A stretch of DNA of 55,465 nt from JBCCQH01 sp039024435 (GCA_039024435.1 JBCCQH010000041.1:1-55465); one strand, 5' to 3'; shown: positions 7,757 through 16,854, counted from the stretch's first letter. A program made the numbers and translations. Notes: a model not told the origin generated them from the sequence alone.

Positions 7757-10039
7757 TTATTCGACCCGGAAATCGACCTGGAAGGTGTCGAGCATCAGGG
7801 TAAAGTCACCCGGTTCCACAATCCAATTTTCTTCGCGGCCGACAAACGCGAGTTCGGAAACCGGGATTTCCATTTCGATTTGCTGGCTGGCATTGGCGGG
7901 GATTTCGAGCTTGCGGAAGGCGCGCAGGCGCTTCACACTCGGGGTGATGGAGGCGACCTGGTCGGTCACGTAGACCTGGACCACCTCCTTGCCGGCACGC
8001 TCAGAGGCATTGGCCAGTTCAAAAGAAAGCTTGATCACGTCGTTGGTGCCGTAAGTTTCTTTGTCGAGGGTGGGCGCGCCGTAGTTGAACTCAGAATAGC
8101 TGAGGCCGTGGCCGAACTTGTACTGCGGATGGTAAGCGTTGCGTCCGAAGTCCTTGTCGAGGGTTTCGGTGAACTTGTGGTCGTACATGACCAGCGATCC
8201 TGTGTGGCGGGGATAGCTGAAGGGCAATTTTCCGGAGGGGTTCACTTCGCCGTAGAGGACCTGGGCCAATGCATCGCCGCCGTAATCACCGGGCAGGTAG
8301 CAGTGCAGAATGGCGCCGGCCAGCGGCTCGATTTCTCGGACGATCAGTGGACGGTTAAACACAAACGCAAAAATGATCGGCTTGCCGGTCTTTGCCACCG
8401 CGCGGACGAGTTCCTGCTGGGCCGGCGGCAAATTGAGGTCTTCGATGTCGCCCGGCTTTTCGGTGGAAGGCTTTTCGCCCAGGCAGACCAGGACCACGTC
8501 GGCGCTGCGCGCTTTAGCTACGGCCTGGGAGACATTGCCCAGGCTGTCGAGCGTACTGCCTTCGACAAAATCGATGCGGCCGCTGGCCTTTTCGCGGAGG
8601 GCTTCCACGATGGTGCGCGCGCCCTGGGTATTGTACTTGGGATCGAGGCCCTGCCAGGTGTGGGTCCAGGCGCCGTTGAGGATGTTCAGGGAGTTGGCGG
8701 CGGGGCCGCAGACCAGAATTTTCGTTCCGGGGTCGAGCGGCAGCAGATCGTCCTCATTTTTCAGGAGGGTGATCGACTCGGCGGCGGTGCGGGTAGCGCT
8801 TTCCTTGTGCTTCGGCGAACCAAAGTCGGTGTAGGAATCGAAGGGCGGAACCGGATTTTCCAGGAGGCCAAGCTGCTTTTTTACCCAGAGGATGCGGCGG
8901 CAGGACTCATCGAGGCGGCTTTCCGGCACTTCTCCCGCCTTGACCAGATCGATCAGGGCGCGGTTGAATGAGTAATCGTTCGGGGTCATGCTCATGTCGA
9001 TGCCGGCCATGATCGACATTTTGACCGCTTCGCGCATGTCCTTGGCGACTCTGTGGTCGCGGTAGAGCTTGATGATGTCTTCCCAGTCGGTGACGGCAAG
9101 GCCCTTGAACTGCAAGGTATCGCGCAGCAGTGTCGTGAGGATGTTGTAGTCGGCGTGGACCGGAATCCCGTTGACCTCGCCGGAATTGATCATGACGGTG
9201 AGCGCGCCTTCATCGATGGCCGCTTCGAAGGTCGGCAAGAAGTACTCGCGCATCTGGACGTTGGGGATGTAGGCGGGCGTCCGGTCTTTGCCGGTGAAGG
9301 GCATGCTGTAGCCGAGGAAGTGCTTCATGCAAGCGGCGACCTTGGTGTCGTCGGAGGCATCTTCGCCCTGGTATCCGCGGATGCAGGCGGCGGACATGGT
9401 CTTCGCTAGATGGACATCTTCGCCGTAGGTTTCAAAGTAACGGGACCAGAGCGGCTGCCGGGCCAGGTCCAGCACCGGCGAAAAGTTCCAGGGAATCCCG
9501 GAAGCGCGGCACTCGTACGCCGTAATGGCGCCGGCTTCTTCCACCAGCTCCGGATTCCAGGTTGCCGCCTGGCCGATTTGCTGGGGAAACAGGGTCGCCC
9601 CGACGGTGTAGTTGACACCGTGGATAGCATCAATGCCGTAAATGATCGGAATTTTATTGCCCGCTGTGGTGGCTTTTTCCTGAATCTCGGTGATGATTTC
9701 CTGCCAGTGCTCCCGCGTATAGGTATGCCCGCCCACATTCAGGAAGGAGCCGACGTAGTAGTGGCTGATGGCCGAATCCAGCTTGACCGGATCGATTTGG
9801 TGCGGCTCGTCCAGGTTGTAGAGTTTGCCTTTGGAAATGATATCGATGTTGATCTGCGTCATTTGGCCCACCTTTTCCTCGATGGACATTTTGCTGATCA
9901 TTTCGTCGATGTCGGCCCCGTAGCTGAACGGTTCGCCGTTTGCTTGTCCCGAATCGCCATTTTTACCGGCTTCACAGCCGACAGCGAACAGCCCCGCGGC
10001 CAATAGGCAGAGGGCGTAGATGTAATTCCGTGTGATCAT
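7757..10039 (-). CDS. GH3 beta-glucosidase lipoprotein (BglX-like)
   Basis: This 760-residue protein has a lipoprotein signal (LLAAGLFAVGC, Cys22), the GH3 N-terminal barrel (MSIEEKVGQMTQ; KHFLGYS at 239-245; nucleophile D318 in GLAVTDWED), the GH3 C-terminal domain (ESITLLKNEDDLLPL; probable acid/base Glu in STEKPGD) and a terminal fibronectin-III-like domain (KEVVQVYVTD). Length and order fit BglX-type enzymes, which release glucose from the non-reducing end of beta-gluco-oligosaccharides. As a lipoprotein it would act in the periplasm or on the outer membrane and finish what GH16 and the GH-A enzyme begin. Its start overlaps the end of the preceding lipoprotein gene by 4 nt. Confidence 0.93.
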   Translation of the reverse strand: MITRNYIYALCLLAAGLFAVGCEAGKNGDSGQANGEPFSYGADIDEMISKMSIEEKVGQMTQINIDIISKGKLYNLDEPHQIDPVKLDSAISHYYVGSFLNVGGHTYTREHWQEIITEIQEKATTAGNKIPIIYGIDAIHGVNYTVGATLFPQQIGQAATWNPELVEEAGAITAYECRASGIPWNFSPVLDLARQPLWSRYFETYGEDVHLAKTMSAACIRGYQGEDASDDTKVAACMKHFLGYSMPFTGKDRTPAYIPNVQMREYFLPTFEAAIDEGALTVMINSGEVNGIPVHADYNILTTLLRDTLQFKGLAVTDWEDIIKLYRDHRVAKDMREAVKMSIMAGIDMSMTPNDYSFNRALIDLVKAGEVPESRLDESCRRILWVKKQLGLLENPVPPFDSYTDFGSPKHKESATRTAAESITLLKNEDDLLPLDPGTKILVCGPAANSLNILNGAWTHTWQGLDPKYNTQGARTIVEALREKASGRIDFVEGSTLDSLGNVSQAVAKARSADVVLVCLGEKPSTEKPGDIEDLNLPPAQQELVRAVAKTGKPIIFAFVFNRPLIVREIEPLAGAILHCYLPGDYGGDALAQVLYGEVNPSGKLPFSYPRHTGSLVMYDHKFTETLDKDFGRNAYHPQYKFGHGLSYSEFNYGAPTLDKETYGTNDVIKLSFELANASERAGKEVVQVYVTDQVASITPSVKRLRAFRKLEIPANASQQIEMEIPVSELAFVGREENWIVEPGDFTLMLDTFQVDFRVE

Positions 10040-11181
10040 ATACCTGTGATGCTGATGTCGTCGAATTGCACTTCGCCGGCGCCCACACCCTCAAAGAGGA
10101 GCTGCTTGATTTGGTCCATGGCGAAGCCTTTTTCTTTCAGGCCCAGTTGACTGAGCGGGATTTCTACCGTCTGCCAGCCGGGAGCCGGCTTGGCCCGGCT
10201 GCTGGTGGAAAAGACCTCGGTCGAGTGGTAACGGTAATCTTCCAGTTTGATGCGGAACTGGGCCCGACCGTCGGTTTTGTAACGGAAGGTAATTTTGGCC
10301 TTGTCTTCGATTCCGCGCCAGTTGGCTTGGTACCAGTCGGTCCAGTTCAGGCCCCACTTGGCCCAGTCGCAATCCTTGGGGTCAAATTGCCAGTGGATGT
10401 ACTTGCCGCCGTCGGCACTGCGCTCTTCGAGGGTTTGGCAGCGGTTGTCGCCCTGGCCCCAAGCATCAAACTCAAACTGGCCTTCGCGGTACACCGTCTG
10501 CTCGACGGTCCCTTTGGGCTTCATGTCTTCGACCGCTTCGCGCTGGGCGGCGTATTCCTCTTTGGTGTAATCGATCAGCTTGATGTCATCGATGAAAAAT
10601 GAACCCGCGCCTTCGAGCTGGAATTTCATCTGCTTGATGGCGTAGATGTCTACTTCATCCTCCCGGATAGGGAAGTCCCACAGCGGGACGATCATCTCTT
10701 TCCAGTTGGTGTCGATTTCCAAGCCATTGAGGTACTTGCCCGCGTCACAGAAGTGGTAGCTGCCCCCGTCGGCCATGTCTTCGAGTGAGGCCACAATGGG
10801 AACCGAGCGGGCGGTCTTGCTTTGCGTTCTCACCTGGAAGGACAGCGCTTTTCTCAGGCGCTCTTCAGACATATCGGCGGCGGCCCAATTGGAGAAGCTG
10901 TTGCCAAAACCGATCCATTCGCAGCCTTTGCCTTTGTCCCAGGAAATTTTGATGCTCGACTTGCCCGAGTAGGCGGCTTCATTGCTGATGCCAAAGTCAC
11001 CGCAGGCCCCGAGAGAACTCCACATGGTTCCCGCTCCGTCTTCGTAGATCCAAAGCGTAGAGGCGGCTTTGTTGACGGGCGGTTCTTCGTAGCGGTCATA
11101 GAGGGCGACCTGGCGGAACTTCACGGCTTCACAGCCGGCCAGCGCTACGAAAGAGAGCAGGATGATCGCAAGTATTCTCAA
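10036..11181 (-). CDS. Surface lipoprotein with two glycan-binding-like domains
   Basis: The best start is a TTG at 11181 that overlaps the stop of the previous gene by 4 nt (TTGA); it yields a lipoprotein signal LRILAIILLSFVALAGC with Cys17. The frame stays open upstream, but that part only antisense-reads the neighbouring gene region and lacks signal features. The 381-residue product contains two similar halves, each with YSGKSSIKISWDKGKGCEW-like or KYIHWQFDPKDCDWAKWG-like segments and a closing FFIDDIKL / VQFDDISI strand, like CBM-type beta-sandwiches (CBM11 or CIA30-like). It is probably a surface glycan-binding protein for the operon's glucan. Function is inferred from architecture and position. 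Confidence 0.75.
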   Translation of the reverse strand: MRILAIILLSFVALAGCEAVKFRQVALYDRYEEPPVNKAASTLWIYEDGAGTMWSSLGACGDFGISNEAAYSGKSSIKISWDKGKGCEWIGFGNSFSNWAAADMSEERLRKALSFQVRTQSKTARSVPIVASLEDMADGGSYHFCDAGKYLNGLEIDTNWKEMIVPLWDFPIREDEVDIYAIKQMKFQLEGAGSFFIDDIKLIDYTKEEYAAQREAVEDMKPKGTVEQTVYREGQFEFDAWGQGDNRCQTLEERSADGGKYIHWQFDPKDCDWAKWGLNWTDWYQANWRGIEDKAKITFRYKTDGRAQFRIKLEDYRYHSTEVFSTSSRAKPAPGWQTVEIPLSQLGLKEKGFAMDQIKQLLFEGVGAGEVQFDDISITGI

Positions 11182-12173
11182 GGTGTGTAGGGATTTCCGG
11201 AAGTAAAGATCAAGTGGTCCACCAGGGCGCGGGAGTTGCCATTCATCGGATTGGCGAGGAAGAAAACGTTGATCGAGACCAGTTTGCCTGGTTCGGGAAG
11301 CCCGTTGCCGTTGGTTTCTACGGTGAGTCCCTCTTCGTCGAACTGGAGCGTGGAGTATTCCTTGCTGATCACCGTCCAACTGCTGTCCTGCGACCAGTAC
11401 TCGTAGGTGAAGCGGTCTTCAGTGGCCTCGTCGAAGTTGCCGTCGCCGTTGTCATCTTCATCGAACCAGAAAAGGATGAAGGAATTGGCGGGGCCGACGT
11501 TTTCCAGCGCTTTGAACGCCATATTGAAGTAAAGGTTGCTGGCGCTGGCCGGCAGCCCAAAATTGCCCGACTCGGGGTTGATCGTCACCGAACCGATGGC
11601 CCAGTCCCAACCGACGGTGCCGTTGAAGCTGTAGTGGCAGTTGCCCTTGGCGGACAGGCCCGTGTTGCAGTCGATGTCGCCCACAACGGTCGCCTGATTG
11701 AAGCGGGTCCACTGCGAACCGAAGCCCGATTCAAAACTGGTGATCAGTTGGCCGGCATCGACTTTGGCGCCCGTGATGGTGATCGTATCGTTGATCGTGG
11801 GCGCTCCGTCTTCGTTCGGGAAGGTGATCGTCACGTAGACATCTTCCAGCCCAAAGGCCGGAAAGGTATTCGCACCTCCGTCCCAAGCAGCGGTTTCGCT
11901 GGAAAGAATCCGCTCAAATCCGGTCAGGTTGCGCTCGGCTCCAGTGTTGGCGCCGACGAGATTGATGACCCAGTTGGTACTTTTGGACAGTTCGCCATTG
12001 AAAAACAGCACGCCATCCGCCGCAAAGTCAATCGAGGTCTGACTGGGCGCGATGTCCTGGACGATGTTGAATTCCCCGAAAAGATCATTGAGATTGGGGC
12101 CGTCCGGATCTTCTTCACGACAACCGGTGGCCAAAGCGGCAAGAGAAACGAAAAACAGCAACAGCTTCTTCAT
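11178..12173 (-). CDS. Glucan-operon lipoprotein of unknown family (probable surface glycan-binding protein)
   Basis: The 331-residue product starts with a lipoprotein signal (KKLLLFFVSLAALATGC, Cys18) and an acidic linker (REEDPDGPNL), as in Bacteroidota surface lipoproteins. Residues about 30-130 look like an Ig-like domain and 135-331 like a second beta-sandwich containing FESGFGSQW and YFNMAFKAL segments with many aromatic residues. There is no hydrolase motif. By position, in front of a second lipoprotein and behind two outer-membrane barrels, it may occupy the role that SusE/SusF-type proteins hold in classical loci. It lies 6 nt after the barrel gene. Confidence 0.65.
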   Translation of the reverse strand: MKKLLLFFVSLAALATGCREEDPDGPNLNDLFGEFNIVQDIAPSQTSIDFAADGVLFFNGELSKSTNWVINLVGANTGAERNLTGFERILSSETAAWDGGANTFPAFGLEDVYVTITFPNEDGAPTINDTITITGAKVDAGQLITSFESGFGSQWTRFNQATVVGDIDCNTGLSAKGNCHYSFNGTVGWDWAIGSVTINPESGNFGLPASASNLYFNMAFKALENVGPANSFILFWFDEDDNGDGNFDEATEDRFTYEYWSQDSSWTVISKEYSTLQFDEEGLTVETNGNGLPEPGKLVSINVFFLANPMNGNSRALVDHLIFTSGNPYTP

Positions 12174-12179
12174 TGGATC

Positions 12180-13892
12180 TTAAAAATTTAAGCTGAACAA
12201 AATTGTCATTTGTGAGATTGCGTAGTCGGCGAGGGCCTCGTCGGCGTGGGCAATCGAAGAGCGTTGGTATTGTGCAGAGAGCGTATTGTCGCCTTTGAAC
12301 CGGTAACGCAAACCGGCCGCCAGCGCATTTTCCGTAAAGTCGTAATTGACCGTTTCGAAGTTCTCGATCAGGTTGAACCGATTGCGGGCGTTCACGAACG
12401 AATTGCCGGACACCGACCAGACCTTGGCCCCCGCCAGCGCGTCGAGGCGCGGCACAAATTCCCAGGACAAGCCTGCATCGATAAACGTGCTGGTCAGGTC
12501 AATCGTTTCGAAGACCTCTCCGCCCCGCGAGGTGTTTTCGAAACGCAGCCCCAGATCAAGTTTCAAGTCTTTTTCCCCGCCCCAGAAATCGTTCAGGTAC
12601 AGGTCCGTACCGGCTTCGACGAGCAGGAAGTTCTTGAGTTCATCGGTCCCGGTTCCGCGGGATTGGGTCAAAGCCGCCACCCGCAAAAAGCTGCTGCGGA
12701 ACTTGGTGGAGTCGGTGCGCTCGGCATCGAGGTAGATCCCGCGGCGGTTGGGCGTGGCCAGGCCGTAGGGGTTGGTGTTTGCGTAAGCAGAAAAGTAAGG
12801 GAGGAGTTGCTCCGAGATGCGAAAGGAGTTTTCCGTGTTGCCGCTGATGAAGTCGGCGTAGCTGACCGGACGACCGATACCGGCATTGGTAAACTGCTGG
12901 TAGAGGCCCGGGAAGCGCGAATAGTCGATGCGCTTCGTTTGGGCGCCGGGCGAAAGGAAATCCGCCCCGACATCTTTGTAGGCCAGCTTGGCGGTGATGC
13001 CCAGCTTTTTGAGTCCGGTGGTGATCCCGGCATCGTAGAACCACTCGTTTTGCGCTTCGGGGGCGCGGGGATCGGTGTAGTTGATGTAGCGGGCGCTCGA
13101 AACCCCGGCTTCGGCGCTCAGACCCACGGCCACATTCTCGTTGAGGTCGCGGGTGTAGTTCAGTTCCAGCGTGTGGACATTGTTCTTGTAGAGGATGCTG
13201 TCGGGGATTGTCGCGGCGAGGTCAAATATGTTGACGCTGTGAAAAGCAAGACTCAAATCGTCGCTTTGTCGCAGGGTGACCGTTCCACCGCCGTACAAAC
13301 GCTCCGGTTCGGTGGTACCCGAGGCCGGACGCTGCCGCGTCAAAAATCCATCAAATTCGATCCCCTCAATGACATTGGCGAATTCTAGCCCGAATGCGGC
13401 CCGTCCACCTTGCATGCGCCAGTTGTCATCGATGTAGAACATATCATAATATACGATATCGCGGCGTAATGCGAACACGTCCGCCTCGTTCACGACGCCC
13501 TCTTCCCGGAAGTTCCAAAGTGTATACGGGGTCATGCTCAGGTCGATGTCGCCCAGCTCGTAGCGCACCACGTTGCCGGCCACTCCCTTGAGGGTCAACT
13601 GGCGCACGTTGAAGGAGACGCCGCCGCCCCAGAATCCGCCGAGGTCGTTGCGGATCCGGAACATGCCCAGCACTTCGGTATTCTTGTTCGGGAAGACACT
13701 GATCCCGAGGTCGAGCAGGGTCTGGCCGTAATTGGCCGCCCGCGTGGTCACCGTGTCGATGTCGTCGGCGATGTCGAGCGTATTCGCAAAGAAATAAGCC
13801 CGCGCGGCACCGTTGACCTGAAACTTTTTCCGCTGTCCCAGCACGAACAGCGGCAACAGTGCGATGGTAAGGAGGATGATCTTTCGGTGCAT
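12180..13892 (-). CDS. Outer-membrane beta-barrel protein of the glucan operon (second barrel)
   Basis: The 570-residue product has a signal peptide (KIILLTIALLPLFVLGQ) and then continuous amphipathic beta strands with aromatic girdles, ending in the C-terminal pattern SQMTILFSLNF, where the terminal Phe is the usual beta-barrel assembly signal. No TonB box, plug domain or SusC signature is visible, so it is not a TonB-dependent receptor. It resembles porin-like or DUF-type barrels of Bacteroidota. Start and stop overlap by one base with the preceding barrel gene (TAATG), pointing to translational coupling. It probably helps glucan oligosaccharides cross the outer membrane or anchors surface enzymes; this is inference from context. 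Confidence 0.7.
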   Translation of the reverse strand: MHRKIILLTIALLPLFVLGQRKKFQVNGAARAYFFANTLDIADDIDTVTTRAANYGQTLLDLGISVFPNKNTEVLGMFRIRNDLGGFWGGGVSFNVRQLTLKGVAGNVVRYELGDIDLSMTPYTLWNFREEGVVNEADVFALRRDIVYYDMFYIDDNWRMQGGRAAFGLEFANVIEGIEFDGFLTRQRPASGTTEPERLYGGGTVTLRQSDDLSLAFHSVNIFDLAATIPDSILYKNNVHTLELNYTRDLNENVAVGLSAEAGVSSARYINYTDPRAPEAQNEWFYDAGITTGLKKLGITAKLAYKDVGADFLSPGAQTKRIDYSRFPGLYQQFTNAGIGRPVSYADFISGNTENSFRISEQLLPYFSAYANTNPYGLATPNRRGIYLDAERTDSTKFRSSFLRVAALTQSRGTGTDELKNFLLVEAGTDLYLNDFWGGEKDLKLDLGLRFENTSRGGEVFETIDLTSTFIDAGLSWEFVPRLDALAGAKVWSVSGNSFVNARNRFNLIENFETVNYDFTENALAAGLRYRFKGDNTLSAQYQRSSIAHADEALADYAISQMTILFSLNF

Positions 13893-15790
13893 TAGAAGAA
13901 GATTTTGAGTTCCAGGGTGGATTCGTGACCGGCAAACTTGGCGAGGCTGAAGCTCGTGTCTTCAAACCTGAAGTACCGGTGACGGAAGTACAGGGCGGTG
14001 TTTTTACTCATCATATAATCGAAGCCGCCGCCCAGGGCAAAGCCTTCCTGGTTGAGCGGCCGCTCCGTTTCAATATTGATTTGGGTAGCGTAGTTGCCGA
14101 TCACCCGCTCCCAACCCAGGTACTGGGCGAGGACAAGCTTGGGATGGATCCGGTAGTAGCTCTCCAGTTGGTGGGCGTAGTACCGGATGTAGGCGTCTTC
14201 ATTGAAGACGGTAATCGGAGAGAATTGCGGCTGGATGGAATTGTACATCCCAAGGTAAAAGATGTACCAGGGCCGCTCAAACAGATCAAATTTGTACTTG
14301 ATCTGGGTTTCGATGTTGTTGAAGTATTTGTCGTTGACCACCGTTCCGTTGCTGGACAGGTCGGTCAGGTTCACCGTTTCGAATACCCCGCGGAACAGCA
14401 CCGAGACGCGGCCGTAGGGCCCGACATTGGAGGGGAAGAAGAAGCGCCAGAAACGGGACATGGTCAGCCCGTTGATCGCGTGGCCGTAGGTGACCTTGTT
14501 GTTGATGTTTTCCAGTTCGGTGGCGATGCCGTTGCCCACGGTGATGATCAGGTCCTCGGTGGGTTCGAGGTCAAAGTTCAGGTTGATGCCCTGGCGGTTG
14601 TTGGCCATTTGCCCGATGGCAAGCATGGCGCTTCCGGTCTGTTGCAAGACGCCGTTGGCGCCGACGATGGTGTTGGAACCGGAGGTCGCGGAGGTCGCTT
14701 CGATGATGCTCGTGTTGACAAATTCGCCGTTGGCGTTGACCGCGTTTGGGCTGATGCGGAACGCATGGAGTTCAAACGGGATCTTGGTGAGGCGCTTGTC
14801 AAAGTTGATTTTGAGCGAGGCCATCTCGCCGAAGCCGGGATCGTTGGCGATGTCCTGGTAGCGTCCGGCGCCGATTTCCCCGGAGACCCGCACCTGGTCA
14901 AAATCAAAATTGAAGTCGGCGGTGTGGACATTGTTGAGGATGGGATCCGTGGCCAGGACATCGGAGTAGGTCCGGCGGTTAAAGGTGTTGAGGGTGACCC
15001 GGTGCTTGCCGAAGTTTTTCGTCAGGCGGCCCCCGATGACATTGTTGGGGATCGTGTTTTGGAAAAAGCCGAAAAATGCGTTGTTGGTAGAGTCGAGGTC
15101 GCCGTTGATCCCGTCGTTGAAGGCGGCGGTCGCATTTTGGGTCTTGCCGTACATGAATTCTAGGCTGAAGTTGCCGGGGAGCTGGGAGACATTCATCAGG
15201 AATCCCTGGAAAGCCTGGCTGCCCCAGCGCTCGTCCTGGGTGATCGCGCCGAGCTCGTGGTATTCTGAGTAGCGGCGGTCGATTTCGTTGAACTGGGGAT
15301 CCCAGGGGTTGCGGTCAAAGATGCTGAAGCGGTTGTACCCGGCAAAGGCCTGCATGGTAAACGGCGTCATTTTGTGCCAGTGGATCCCGCCCGCTTTGAC
15401 GTCCACCGTGCCGAAGTCGGTCGTGAAGCTCCCGTAGAGGTTGATCCCCAACTGGAGGTTGCGGTAGTAATCAAAGTTGCCGTTGTTCTGGTTCCAGACC
15501 ACGAGGTCGGTGCCGAATGAGGTCTTGGCTGAGGGTTTCCCACTGATATTGAGCGTCAATTCGGGCAGTTGCGACGCATCTCCCAACAGGATGCTGCGGG
15601 TAGTCAGGAAGGTCGGCTGGTCGTTGACGACATCGATGGCATAGGGATCGGTGAAGTAGCGGTGCTGCGCGTAGAAGCGGTAGTTTCCGCTGATGTTAAA
15701 TCCCTGCAGCGGGGATTTTTTCACCAGCGTATCCTGGGCCACGGCAGTACTCGCAGCCAGGAGCAGGAAGTATGTGAGCAGATGTTTCAA
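13892..15790 (-). CDS. Outer-membrane beta-barrel protein of the glucan operon (first barrel)
   Basis: The first gene of the operon encodes a barrel of about 632 residues. The signal peptide begins at a TTG (15790; LKHLLTYFLLLAASTAVAQ), since no in-frame ATG precedes it at a sensible place; this is the third non-ATG start in the operon region and the exact start is moderately certain. The mature protein opens with FNISGNYRFYAQHRYF and ends with ESTLELKIFF, again with terminal Phe. It is strand-rich throughout, with no plug domain and no hydrolase motif. It shares general layout with the next barrel but no obvious close sequence identity. Together the two stand where SusC and SusD are normally found. 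Confidence 0.7.
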   Translation of the reverse strand: MKHLLTYFLLLAASTAVAQDTLVKKSPLQGFNISGNYRFYAQHRYFTDPYAIDVVNDQPTFLTTRSILLGDASQLPELTLNISGKPSAKTSFGTDLVVWNQNNGNFDYYRNLQLGINLYGSFTTDFGTVDVKAGGIHWHKMTPFTMQAFAGYNRFSIFDRNPWDPQFNEIDRRYSEYHELGAITQDERWGSQAFQGFLMNVSQLPGNFSLEFMYGKTQNATAAFNDGINGDLDSTNNAFFGFFQNTIPNNVIGGRLTKNFGKHRVTLNTFNRRTYSDVLATDPILNNVHTADFNFDFDQVRVSGEIGAGRYQDIANDPGFGEMASLKINFDKRLTKIPFELHAFRISPNAVNANGEFVNTSIIEATSATSGSNTIVGANGVLQQTGSAMLAIGQMANNRQGINLNFDLEPTEDLIITVGNGIATELENINNKVTYGHAINGLTMSRFWRFFFPSNVGPYGRVSVLFRGVFETVNLTDLSSNGTVVNDKYFNNIETQIKYKFDLFERPWYIFYLGMYNSIQPQFSPITVFNEDAYIRYYAHQLESYYRIHPKLVLAQYLGWERVIGNYATQINIETERPLNQEGFALGGGFDYMMSKNTALYFRHRYFRFEDTSFSLAKFAGHESTLELKIFF

Positions 15791-15829
15791 CGCATTTGAA
15801 GTATTGATTCCGAACGCTAAGTAGCGGTG

Positions 15830-15872
15830 TTCTTGTCGTGGCGACAAGAAAGATATTGTAATTTATACAATA
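15830..15872 (-). promoter_or_regulatory. Two adjacent palindromes in front of the glucan operon
   Basis: A perfect inverted repeat TTCTTGTCG-tgg-CGACAAGAA spans 15830-15850, and a second, TATTGTA-attta-TACAATA, spans 15854-15872. They lie 40 and 64 bp upstream of the predicted TTG start of the first barrel gene. The AT-rich one could be a regulator site overlapping a promoter; the GC-rich one would fold in the 5' leader of the mRNA or be a second operator. The minus-strand sequence between them (TATCTTTC) is a poor match to the TAnnTTTG promoter box. No regulator gene lies nearby. Confidence 0.55.
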
Positions 15873-16021
15873 AGAATTGAAAAACAAATGGGGGTTCGAA
15901 AAATTGTGCTCTGGGGCTGCGGAGCGTCGATGGGACGACACTCGTCCGGGTTGGGGGGGCTATTTCGCGGGGAGGGTTGCCGGCGGAGCAGTTGGCGGGT
16001 GCGGTGGGGCAGTAAAGTTCA

Positions 16022-16060
16022 GCGCCCGGTCCGTGCATCGCAGGATGCAGCGGGCCGGGC
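16022..16060. other. Strong GC-rich hairpin
   Basis: The left arm GCGCCCGGTCCGTGCATC (16022-16039) pairs with a right arm ending at 16060 over about 17 of 18 bases with one bulge, with a 2-4 nt loop. It lies 60 bp beyond the stop of the minus-strand orphan gene and upstream of the glucan operon. Without a following U-tract it is not a typical intrinsic terminator, but it may still stop or stabilise the transcript that enters the operon from upstream. The rest of 15873-16119 shows no gene. Confidence 0.5.
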
Positions 16061-16119
16061 GCCAATGTCAAATGTCGAGCCGCAACCGAGCGGATCGGGT
16101 TGTGGATTGGATCTTTAAA

Positions 16120-16854
16120 TCAAAAAACTTGTTTGACGTATTCGTCGAACGTTTCCATGACATTCTTTTTCCCATTTCCAAGTTTGGCCTGATACAGATC
16201 TTCCGCGAGATAAAGGTCTGCAATCTGGAGTTTTCGATCTACTCGCTGGTATTCTTCAAGCAAGTTTTTCCGGACCGGAACGGTTACTTGGCGATGGATG
16301 AGTCTCCAGGTCAACACTTCGTAGTTCTCGAGGAACGTTTTCAGGTCGTGTAGGTTTCCCCATTCAATTTCTCCACCCAAGGCAGTATCCCGGAATTTTG
16401 GTTGGCCTTTTGATCGGAGCCGAATGGTCACTGGGGCTTCGTTTTGTGACGATCTATTGATCGCGACCACTTCGCGATAGTATTGCCAAGCCATGAAATA
16501 CTTGTTCTCTGGTTCTGTGCCGCCGGAGGGCACGCTGATTTGTTTGAGATTGAGCTTTCGCCTGCCTCTAATAGAGTTGGCAGAATCCGCGTTGGGAGGA
16601 GTTGTTGACCCACTATTAAAGTTGTACTCAATGTGTCCGACAATAAAAAAGGGATCGGTATTATCATTGGGCTCAACTTTTTCCGCCGAGTAACGGAATT
16701 GTCCCTGACGCGGGAGCGGGGACATTTTCACTGCATCTAGAAAAGTCTCGATTTTGTCATCTGTAGTGAGGTTAAAACTTGAAATATCTATATCAGGAAA
16801 ATACGCGTACAAACCGATCGCTTGATAAGTCAATTTCTTTACTGCTTCTGCCAT
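16120..16854 (-). CDS. Hypothetical protein, AT-richer orphan
   Basis: A 244-residue protein with an ATG start (MAEAVKKLTYQAIG), no signal peptide and no membrane segment, so probably cytoplasmic. It contains patterned strands (FFIVGHIEYNF, APVTIRLRSKG, ALGGEIEWGNLHDLK) and a C-terminal helical region (LLEEYQRVDRKLQIADLYLAEDLYQAKL). I recognise no family. The gene is visibly richer in A and T than its neighbours and uses more AAA/AAT/TTT codons, which suggests recent acquisition. It has no close same-strand neighbour: the operon start is 330 bp downstream. It could be a component of a contractile, secretion or phage-like system, but nothing in the sequence demonstrates that. Confidence 0.65.
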   Translation of the reverse strand: MAEAVKKLTYQAIGLYAYFPDIDISSFNLTTDDKIETFLDAVKMSPLPRQGQFRYSAEKVEPNDNTDPFFIVGHIEYNFNSGSTTPPNADSANSIRGRRKLNLKQISVPSGGTEPENKYFMAWQYYREVVAINRSSQNEAPVTIRLRSKGQPKFRDTALGGEIEWGNLHDLKTFLENYEVLTWRLIHRQVTVPVRKNLLEEYQRVDRKLQIADLYLAEDLYQAKLGNGKKNVMETFDEYVKQVF

